In this document: positions 1 through 5,016 of the stretch, one piece after another
Numbering within the stretch: position 1 is the stretch's first letter
Layout: each line of letters starts with the position of its first letter
DNA from: Bacteroidales bacterium
GTDB taxonomy: Bacteria; Bacteroidota; Bacteroidia; Bacteroidales; GCA-2711565
Assembly: GCA_029931995.1 (NCBI GenBank)
Contig: JAOZQX010000127.1
Location: 1-5,372, forward strand
Direction: 5' to 3'
DNA: 5,372 nt
The notes under the pieces: model-generated
Databases searched by the model: none
Told to the model about the DNA's origin: nothing
The model's input: the letters and a program-made list of their open reading frames with translations, nothing else
Program-made: the position numbers and the translations under genes

Positions 1-1
1 A

Positions 2-112
2 ATTACGATCGTTCCACTTACTATTGTTTTTGTGAAGTGGTCGAATAAAATAGCCTTTGGAAATTATTTAAAACAATTAAAATCACTTATACATAGCCTT
101 GAGAAAGAATAA
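2..112 (+). CDS. C-terminal fragment of a probable membrane protein (5' end outside window)
   Basis: An open frame enters from the left edge and runs 36 codons to TAA at 110-112. The first dozen residues are hydrophobic (ITIVPLTIVFV), followed by KW and a basic, amphipathic tail (NYLKQLKSLIHSLEKE). This looks like a last transmembrane helix followed by a short cytoplasmic helix. The other two forward frames close at 46-48 and about 33-35, so this is the only frame that continues. I do not recognise the family. It would be convergent with the cytidylate kinase-like gene on the other strand. The call rests on composition and frame openness only; a chance open stretch of this length is possible in AT-rich DNA. 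Confidence 0.5.
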   Translation: MTIVPLTIVFVKWSNKIAFGNYLKQLKSLIHSLEKE

Positions 113-226
113 GAATAGTAATGAGTGAGACGTGGTTGCGTGATGAGTTCGGATGATTGTAATATATTGAGCATCTAATCTCTTGAATAGTTTTGTGTAG
201 TATAGTGTCCGTAAAAACTCTAAAGC

Positions 227-247
227 CTTGAATCTTGTGTCTTGATA
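227..247. repeat. Short imperfect heptad repeat, three CTTGnnn units
   Basis: Three adjacent 7-base units, CTTGAAT, CTTGTGT and CTTGATA, sit in the 3' intergenic region and end five bases before the stop codon of the cytidylate kinase-like gene. Two more CTTGA words occur at about 98 and 182 in the same intergenic stretch. From memory, strings of this type (CTTGATA, CTTGAAT, CTTGTGT) are scattered in intergenic DNA of Bacteroidota, but that cannot be verified here. With three units the array could be chance. Confidence 0.4.
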
Positions 248-251
248 CTAA

Positions 252-959
252 TTAAACCAAACCTTTTGCTTTTATTAGTTCCATGCTGGTTTTAACGATT
301 TCATCTTTTGAAATAGATTCGCAATTAAAAATAATGTCGAACATCGAATCTTCTAATTTTGTTCCATAAAACTCTTCGATAAGTTCTGTTCTTCTATAAT
401 CAATCTCATCGATGTATTTTTTTGCAGCTTCCTCCGTAATCTCATGTTTTTTACTAATATGTTTTATTCTCCAATTGATTGGAGCCATGAGTCGAATGTT
501 AAACGATCGATCGACATGCTGAGATAATGCAACACCTGCTCGTCCAACAATAATTATATGACCTATCTCAGCAAATTCTTTCATCACATTAATAATGGTT
601 TTTCGAATTAGATTATCGCTTTTATAATAGCGGGACGATAGGGATTCAACAATTTCATCCATCGTGCTCCTTTTTTGCGAGTTGAATATATATTCAATTT
701 TCCGAGGAGGTAGATCAAGTTTTTTGGCCGAATCCAAAATAATATCCTTATCAACACACCTCCATTTGGCAGTGGGTTTAGGTATGTTTTTATTTATGGA
801 TAAGTAAAAGAGATTGGCAATCTCTCTAGCAGAGCAACCGGCATGTCTGGAAATTGTGATTAATGGCCCATAGCTATCAATGTGTGTTTTTCTTTTTGTA
901 GTGTGTGCACTTTTTGAGTGGAATCGATAATCTAAATATTTAAAAAACAAATTACTCAT
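252..959 (-). CDS. Cytidylate kinase-like family protein
   Basis: A 235-residue protein of the cytidylate kinase-like (Cytidylate_kin2) P-loop family, probably a cytosolic nucleotide-binding protein; the family's substrate is poorly established, so CMP kinase activity should not be assumed. The N-terminal nucleotide-binding motif is GPLITISRHAGCSAREIANL (31-50), where the family pattern is roughly ISR-x-x-G-x-x-x-R-E-I-A. The second landmark is IIIVGRAGVAL (135-145), the third is RLMAPINWRIKHI (156-168), then DYRRTELIEEFYG (187-199) and FDIIFN (207-212), which match the family's lid and C-terminal strand motifs. There is no classical GxxGxGK[ST]; GCSAREIA takes its place, as I recall for Bacteroidota members. 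A basic extension of about 30 residues precedes the core. The start is fixed by a strong Shine-Dalgarno just upstream. It lies 156 bases from the next gene on the same strand and is probably transcribed alone. Confidence 0.85.
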   Translation of the reverse strand: MSNLFFKYLDYRFHSKSAHTTKRKTHIDSYGPLITISRHAGCSAREIANLFYLSINKNIPKPTAKWRCVDKDIILDSAKKLDLPPRKIEYIFNSQKRSTMDEIVESLSSRYYKSDNLIRKTIINVMKEFAEIGHIIIVGRAGVALSQHVDRSFNIRLMAPINWRIKHISKKHEITEEAAKKYIDEIDYRRTELIEEFYGTKLEDSMFDIIFNCESISKDEIVKTSMELIKAKGLV

Positions 960-963
960 AAAA

Positions 964-971
964 CCTCCTTT
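964..971 (-). promoter_or_regulatory. Strong Shine-Dalgarno (AAAGGAGG) of the cytidylate kinase-like gene
   Basis: Read on the minus strand, AAAGGAGG is followed by four T residues and then the ATG at 959-957. This is a full-length complement to the CCUCCUUU tail of 16S rRNA. It decides the start codon. None of the other four starts visible in the window has anything comparable, which fits the general rarity of Shine-Dalgarno use in Bacteroidota and makes this gene the exception. Confidence 0.75.
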
Positions 972-1077
972 ATTTGGTTAAAAAAGTAAAATCGTGTTTA
1001 GTTAAAGATGCAATAAAACAAAGTAAATATAAAGGTTTTTTAAATATGTTAGATTAATGAATAATAAGTGATGAATT

Positions 1078-1109
1078 AAGCCTGACTCTATAAAACAAAA
1101 TTCAGGTTT
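1078..1109 (-). terminator. Weak hairpin after the 214-residue protein gene
   Basis: AAGCCTGA (1078-1085) pairs with TCAGGTTT (1102-1109), eight pairs including one G-T, around a 16-base loop. It begins six bases after the stop codon of the minus-strand gene. On that strand it is followed by TTAATTC rather than a clean T tract, so an intrinsic terminator is only possible. It could also act in the 5' side of the cytidylate kinase-like gene. Confidence 0.25.
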
Positions 1110-1115
1110 GATTTC

Positions 1116-1760
1116 TTATTTCTTTTTTTTCTTTTTGACAGTCGGTTTATTGTTAATAATATCCGGATTTGTAACTGGTGTTGTAGTATATAATCCTGAA
1201 TTAGTTTTAGCTATAATAAAACCAGTATTGGTACTATTTACTCTTGCTGCATCCTCATAGCTGCGGTAAAGTGTTATGCGATTGCCATTATATTCCGATT
1301 TGTAAAATGCACCTTTCCAAGAATATTTACCATCTTCAGCACATCTATCCAAGGTGTAAACTACGCAGCCCCTGTGATAGTTCGGTAATTTTACAGTTTT
1401 TCGGGAGGGAGTCCAATTGTGCAAAAGAGATTCATTTAGTGTCAAAGTTAAATCGTATGGTATATCACTCATATCGTCCATGTTATTACTTCCTTTTGTA
1501 AACCCAAAACCATCAAAAAAGAATTTTGCAAATGCCGTTTCATATTCACAAATCAACTTTTTACCTTCAATTTTTGCCGTGGCAAATCTTAAAACTGGCA
1601 CCCCTCCAAAAGCTTGTAAAAGTCCGTTACCATCTTCTATAGATTTAGGAAAATCAAATTCGAGCATGCAGGGGCAAATTATTTCTTGTTGGTAGTCATT
1701 TTGAGAAAAAAGTAAGGATGTTAGGAGTAATCCCATTAAGGTGTACATAATCTTTTTCAT
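1116..1760 (-). CDS. Exported protein of unknown function with a hexalysine C-terminus
   Basis: I do not recognise a family. The 214-residue product starts with a typical signal peptide: MKK, a hydrophobic core (TLMGLLLTSLLF, 8-19) and probable cleavage near SQ-ND (20/21). There is no lipobox cysteine, so a periplasmic or secreted soluble protein is likely. The mature part has five cysteines (29, 31, 71, 132, 140), including a C-P-C at 29-31, and aromatic-rich beta-type segments, consistent with a small disulfide-bonded beta fold. The end is KPTV followed by six lysines, encoded by AAA/AAG with an 8-base A run. The start is supported by the signal peptide and by a good Bacteroidota promoter ending about 25 bases upstream. 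It is divergent from the LruC lipoprotein gene; no operon partner is close. Reality of the gene is likely; function is unknown. Confidence 0.8.
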   Translation of the reverse strand: MKKIMYTLMGLLLTSLLFSQNDYQQEIICPCMLEFDFPKSIEDGNGLLQAFGGVPVLRFATAKIEGKKLICEYETAFAKFFFDGFGFTKGSNNMDDMSDIPYDLTLTLNESLLHNWTPSRKTVKLPNYHRGCVVYTLDRCAEDGKYSWKGAFYKSEYNGNRITLYRSYEDAARVNSTNTGFIIAKTNSGLYTTTPVTNPDIINNKPTVKKKKKK

Positions 1761-1785
1761 AGCAATTTTTTTATTGGTTGATACT

Positions 1786-1817
1786 CAAAGATATAAAAAT
1801 GAATTTTAAATTTCAAA
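1786..1817 (-). promoter_or_regulatory. Bacteroidota-type promoter for the 214-residue exported protein
   Basis: Read on the minus strand, TTTG (1817-1814), a 20-base AT-rich spacer and TATCTTTG (1793-1786) match the Bacteroidota primary sigma consensus TTTG-N19/20-TAnnTTTG exactly. Transcription should begin near 1781, leaving a leader of about 20 bases before the ATG at 1760. Confidence 0.65.
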
Positions 1818-1879
1818 TCTGCGATCCTACTTGACTGATTGCTTAAGCGAGGGCAAACTCACTATTCTTGTTTTTTTCA

Positions 1880-1929
1880 AAAACACAGGGTGTTTTCCCG
1901 ATATAGGTTGGTTTTCCATATTTTGGAAA
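1880..1929 (+). promoter_or_regulatory. Possible operator: tandem GG-rich/TTTTCC elements with dyad symmetry, in the 308-base divergent control region
   Basis: The gene-free stretch 1761-2068 separates two divergent genes. Near its middle are two related words, AGGGTGTTTTCCC (1887-1899) and AGGTTGGTTTTCCA (1905-1918), about 18 bases apart. Each overlaps a dyad: AAAACAC (1880-1886) with GTGTTTT (1890-1896), loop three; and TTTCCA (1913-1918) with TGGAAA (1924-1929), loop five. GGG-N6-CCC at 1888-1899 is itself a palindrome. Paired sites of this kind suggest a dimeric regulator binding upstream of the LruC gene, but no known regulator motif is assigned. A further perfect palindrome, GCTTAAGC, lies at 1841-1848. 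The rest of the stretch is AT-rich and otherwise featureless. Confidence 0.3.
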
Positions 1930-2022
1930 CTATTTTATAATATCTTTTATTGTACATTCTTAATTAACAATGACTTGGTTGTATCTTTATACTTTGGATT
2001 AATTATTGACTTAATAAATTAA

Positions 2023-2030
2023 TAAGTTTG
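2023..2030 (+). promoter_or_regulatory. Probable -7 box of the LruC lipoprotein gene
   Basis: TAAGTTTG matches TAnnTTTG and lies 38 bases before the ATG at 2069, giving a leader of roughly 30-35 bases. No TTTG or TTG falls at the usual 17-23-base distance; the nearest are TTG at 2006-2008 (14 bases away) and TTTG at 1993-1996 (26 bases away). A poor -33 region could mean that the promoter depends on an activator. No Shine-Dalgarno precedes the ATG. Confidence 0.4.
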
Positions 2031-2068
2031 ATAGTAATCTACAAGTATTGATTTTAAATTAAAGCCTT

Positions 2069-3952
2069 ATGAAAAAAACATTTTTATTTATCACACTTGC
2101 CACTTTTCTTATGGTTAGTTGCTCAAAACTGAACCAAACAATTGAAGACGATGGCGGAGCAAACTGGGATGAAATCATGAATAGTCTTAATGTTGCTGAT
2201 GATTTTCATTATTTGAGCACAAAGGAAGTGGATCTTATTGTGACTTTACCATTTACAGTTGATTTTAGCAATATAAATTCTCGTATTTCAATTTATGATA
2301 AATCGCCCACAGAGGGAGGAGTGCTATTATATGTTGGATCGGCTGACGAAAATGGTGTATTTAATCAGGATATTACAATACCTGCCTATCTTACCGAATT
2401 GTACTTGAGTACAATGGCCGGGGATCAATTAATAACTTTGGATACCGGTGCTCAATCATTAAAAGGTTTGAAAACAGATGGCTACAACTTTGGTGCAAAT
2501 TATTATACACTGCCACCTAAAGACACAACGGCCGAAAATAAATCCCAAAGTATCGAAAATAATCGTTTTAATGATTTGGTTTATAGAGATCGCAATTTCG
2601 CTAGTTCTCAAAATATCATTTCGAATGGTAATTTCGATAGCGATGATTTTGGCTCGCAACAAAATTGGAGTTCGGCTATGACTGTTGATGGTAGATGGAA
2701 TATTACCAGCCAATTGAATGGTGTCGTTGAGCAATTTAATGACAATGGCGAAAATGTGTTGAGAATTGCCAGACCGTCGTCTTATAGATATGGGGGCGTA
2801 ACCCAGTTACTGAATGCAAGTCCTGGCGATCTTATTACATTTACTGCTGATCATAAAGTGAGTGGAAATGATTATAAAAGATCCTGGATGTATTTGATTC
2901 CTAGAAATAGTAATGGTTCTCCTTTGGCATATTATTCGAGATATATTTATAGTACAAGTACTAATTGGAATACATATACTGTAACTGCAACTATGCCGGC
3001 TAATACGGCTTCTGTACAAGTACTCTTATGGCATCATATATATGGTGATTACATTTATTGGGATAATGTTGTTGTAACGGGGCCTGTGGCCGATGCAGAT
3101 GGAGATGGTGTGAATGATGAAGAAGATGATTATCCGGATGACGCCACGCGAGCCTACAATATTTATTATCCGAACTCTGAGGATTATGCTTCATTGGCAT
3201 TTGAAGATAACTGGCCAGGTAAGGGCGATTATGATTTCAATGATTTAGTTGTAGATTATCAGTTTAAACAAGTGGCAAATGCAGATAATGAATTGGTTGA
3301 ATTAGAATCAAAATTTATTATCAGAGCTATTGGAGCAAGTTTTACGAATGGTTTTGGCTTTGAAATGAATTTGGAACCTTCTGACATTGCTTCTGTAACA
3401 GGAACATCAATTGTTGACAATTATATTAATTTGCTCGGCAATAATACGGAAGCCGGACAAAACAATGGAACAATAATAGTAACAGATAATGCCTTTACTC
3501 AACTTCCACACCCAGGTGGTGGTACAGGGGTAAACACAACTCCCGGGCAAACCTATGTTGAGCCTAATACTATGACGGTTATGACAACTCTTGCTAATCC
3601 GGTGTCTTTGTCACAATTGGGCAGTCCTCCTTATAATCCGTTTATAATTGTGAATCAGATTAGGGGTCGAGAAGTGCACTTATCCGATCATTTGCCAACA
3701 ACTTTGGCGGATCAGTCGTACTTTGGAACAGAACATGACGATTCGAATGTGGCTACCGGAAAATATTATAAAACCGATAATAATCTACCTTGGGCCATTA
3801 ATGTCCCAAATCAATTCGATTACCCGGTTGAGAAGGCATATGTTATTCAGGCATACTTGCATTTTGTTGCATGGGCCGAATCATCCGGCACTCAATTTCC
3901 TAACTGGTATGTTGATGAAGCAGGTTATCGAAATGAGGGTGTAATTTATTAA
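2069..3952 (+). CDS. LruC-domain surface lipoprotein with carbohydrate-binding-type module
   Basis: A 627-residue exported lipoprotein. The signal peptide MKKTFLFITLATFLMVSC gives a lipobox MVSC with Cys18 as the lipidated residue; an acidic EDD follows at 26-28. Residues about 40-150 are a beta-rich N-terminal region. Residues about 182-338 (from NIISNGNFDSDDF to YIYWDNVVVTG) look like a carbohydrate-binding or galactose-binding-type beta-sandwich, where S-N-G-x-F, a middle strand with R-x-x-x-x-Y-G-G, and a final W-D-N are typical landmarks. DADGDGVNDEEDDYPDD (342-358) is a thrombospondin-type-3/EF-like calcium loop. The LruC signature follows at 361-399 (YYPNSEDYASLAFEDNWP, then GDYDFNDLVVDYQF), and the rest, ending LHFVAWAESSGTQFPNWY (597-614), is the DUF4842-like C-terminal region. 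Family members are outer-membrane or surface lipoproteins; the molecular role is not established. Binding or adhesion is inferred from the modules. The gene is monocistronic, with its own promoter region and a strong terminator. Confidence 0.93.
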   Translation: MKKTFLFITLATFLMVSCSKLNQTIEDDGGANWDEIMNSLNVADDFHYLSTKEVDLIVTLPFTVDFSNINSRISIYDKSPTEGGVLLYVGSADENGVFNQDITIPAYLTELYLSTMAGDQLITLDTGAQSLKGLKTDGYNFGANYYTLPPKDTTAENKSQSIENNRFNDLVYRDRNFASSQNIISNGNFDSDDFGSQQNWSSAMTVDGRWNITSQLNGVVEQFNDNGENVLRIARPSSYRYGGVTQLLNASPGDLITFTADHKVSGNDYKRSWMYLIPRNSNGSPLAYYSRYIYSTSTNWNTYTVTATMPANTASVQVLLWHHIYGDYIYWDNVVVTGPVADADGDGVNDEEDDYPDDATRAYNIYYPNSEDYASLAFEDNWPGKGDYDFNDLVVDYQFKQVANADNELVELESKFIIRAIGASFTNGFGFEMNLEPSDIASVTGTSIVDNYINLLGNNTEAGQNNGTIIVTDNAFTQLPHPGGGTGVNTTPGQTYVEPNTMTVMTTLANPVSLSQLGSPPYNPFIIVNQIRGREVHLSDHLPTTLADQSYFGTEHDDSNVATGKYYKTDNNLPWAINVPNQFDYPVEKAYVIQAYLHFVAWAESSGTQFPNWYVDEAGYRNEGVIY

Positions 3953-3984
3953 TTGCAATAATTTTAAAGAAATTGAAAAAAGGA

Positions 3985-4009
3985 AAACCCGAACAGATTG
4001 TTCGGGTTT
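3985..4009. terminator. Strong bidirectional terminator hairpin between convergent genes
   Basis: AAACCCGAACA (3985-3995) and TGTTCGGGTTT (3999-4009) form a perfect 11-pair stem with a GAT loop. On the + strand it is followed by ATTTATTTATT; on the - strand by TCCTTTTTTCAATTTC. It lies 32 bases after the stop of the LruC gene and 28 bases after the stop of the CAP-SPOR gene, so it can end both transcripts. Confidence 0.87.
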
Positions 4010-4034
4010 ATTTATTTATTTATTTATTTATTTA
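4007..4034. repeat. (TTTA)7 tetranucleotide microsatellite
   Basis: Seven perfect TTTA units start inside the last three bases of the terminator stem and end three bases before the stop codon of the CAP-SPOR gene. On the minus strand the tract reads as TAAA units; because the unit is four bases, TAA occurs in all three frames, so any frameshifted or read-through CAP-SPOR product would be ended at once. Copy number could vary by slippage. Confidence 0.93.
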
Positions 4035-4037
4035 TGC

Positions 4038-4928
4038 TTAATACTTAATTATCCACGCATCTTTATATTCCTTGCTTAGCTTGGCTTTTGCCGCTTTTGC
4101 CGAATCAAGATCGGGATGATCGGAGAGGGAGATACGAACTTTTTTGCTGCTGGTTACGATTTTAGCATTGGTGAAGCCTGCTTTAAAATAGCGTTTGATG
4201 TATTTCTCGGCTTCTTTTTGTCGATCATAACTTCCAAAAATCAGGTAAAAACGTCCGGTTTTCTTATTTATTACGACTGTTTTTTTATCTGTTTTTTTCG
4301 GCTGCTCTACTTTTTTCTCAATTTTCGCCACAGCTTTCTTACCGCTACAAACTTTAGGCGTTTTTAATTTGTCTTTAACCTGCCCGAACCAAACCACAGT
4401 ATAACCATCCTTTATACCAACACCTGCAGCCAGCCATTTTTTCTTTTCGTATGCTCCACGATTTAGAAGCATGTTTTGTACTTCGGGTATTTCCAGCCAA
4501 AGCATCATCAAACTATCGGGATGAATAATTTCATCCGCAGAAGCGTATGCTAATTCATAACCTCTGTATTTGTAGGGAGTAAGTTCTTTGGGCTTATCCC
4601 ACATACAATCTTGCTTAAGTACATAATTTTGGTAACAACAGGCGATCCATTTTCCATTAACCGACCAGGAGTGTAAATTGCAAATACTGGTATCGGGATG
4701 ATTTTGACTTAAGTCGGAAACATGAAGATGAGCTACATGACTTAAGGAAGCTGATAAATCTATGGCTGGCATTTTATTTACAGTCCGCAGAGAGTTGATG
4801 AGTTGATAAAGACGGTATTCATCAGAAGAGATACATAGTTTTTTTGGTAGCTCTTTTTGTGCAAATAACATCTTTCCAAAAACTGTAAATATCATTGTAA
4901 AAGCTATAAAACGCAGCATTTTCATCAT
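4038..4928 (-). CDS. Secreted CAP-domain protein with C-terminal SPOR domain
   Basis: A 296-residue exported protein. Residues 1-23 are a signal peptide (core IAFTMIFTVFGKMLFA), probably cleaved near A23-Q24. Residues about 35-183 are a CAP (SCP/PR1-like) domain: YRLYQLINSLRTVNKMPAI, then AHLHVSDLSQN (66-76), CNLHSW (83-88), GYELAY (123-128), a W-x-x-x-P motif (144-148) and LAAGVGIKDGYTVVWFGQ (166-183). A lysine-rich linker (about 184-222) leads to a SPOR domain (about 224-296, FYLIFGSYDRQKEAEKYIKR then VRISLSD and AWIIKY). SPOR domains bind peptidoglycan glycan strands stripped of peptides, chiefly at the septum, so action in the periplasm on or near the cell wall is likely. H86 and E125 fit the usual CAP cavity residues, but the histidine of the usual SPGHR-type motif aligns with V150 (IPEVQ). 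Three ATGs lie within the first four codons; the first is kept but Met2 or Met4 could be used. Confidence 0.92.
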   Translation of the reverse strand: MMKMLRFIAFTMIFTVFGKMLFAQKELPKKLCISSDEYRLYQLINSLRTVNKMPAIDLSASLSHVAHLHVSDLSQNHPDTSICNLHSWSVNGKWIACCYQNYVLKQDCMWDKPKELTPYKYRGYELAYASADEIIHPDSLMMLWLEIPEVQNMLLNRGAYEKKKWLAAGVGIKDGYTVVWFGQVKDKLKTPKVCSGKKAVAKIEKKVEQPKKTDKKTVVINKKTGRFYLIFGSYDRQKEAEKYIKRYFKAGFTNAKIVTSSKKVRISLSDHPDLDSAKAAKAKLSKEYKDAWIIKY

Positions 4929-4932
4929 AATT

Positions 4933-4940
4933 CAAAAGTA
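4933..4940 (-). promoter_or_regulatory. Possible -7 box very close to the CAP-SPOR start
   Basis: On the minus strand TACTTTTG fits TAnnTTTG, but only four bases separate it from the first ATG. Transcription from it would give a leaderless or nearly leaderless message, or favour Met2 or Met4 as the start. No clear TTTG box is present about 20 bases upstream, so this may be chance in T-rich DNA. Confidence 0.25.
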
Positions 4941-4970
4941 AAAAAAGAATTCGGAAAAGGCTAATCCGTG

Positions 4971-5000
4971 TTTGGAATAAAATGATTTTATGTATATTTG
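4971..5000 (+). promoter_or_regulatory. Bacteroidota-type promoter for the SLC12-like transporter
   Basis: TTTG (4971-4974), 18 bases, then TATATTTG (4993-5000) match the Bacteroidota consensus well. Transcription should begin near 5005-5007, leaving only about 10 bases before the ATG at 5017. No Shine-Dalgarno is present. The box lies in the 88-base region shared with the divergent CAP-SPOR gene. Confidence 0.6.
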
Positions 5001-5016
5001 AGATAGAAATATATTT

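Noticed and set aside
14..40. CCACTT/AAGTGG hairpin
   Set aside because: It is only six pairs around a 15-base loop, has no T tract, and lies within the partial reading frame.
189..219. AGTTTT/AAAACT hairpin as terminator between the convergent genes at the left
   Set aside because: Six AT-rich pairs with a 19-base loop are too weak to call.
201..220. TATAGTGTCCGTAAAAACTC as an insertion-sequence end
   Set aside because: It resembles transposon ends seen in memory, but no matching inverted copy, target duplication or transposase is present in the window.
1244..1695. Two + strand frames of 85 and 92 codons
   Set aside because: Both lie antisense within the 214-residue exported protein gene, which has a signal peptide and a promoter; they are shadows.
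1831..2022. 63-codon + strand frame in the divergent spacer, starting at TTG
   Set aside because: It has a weak start, no ribosome site, low-complexity hydrophobic composition, and overlaps the dyad elements and promoter region. It looks like chance in AT-rich DNA.
2459..3200. Minus-strand frames, including one rich in histidine
   Set aside because: They are antisense shadows of the LruC gene; the histidines come from the reversed Asp-rich calcium-loop codons.
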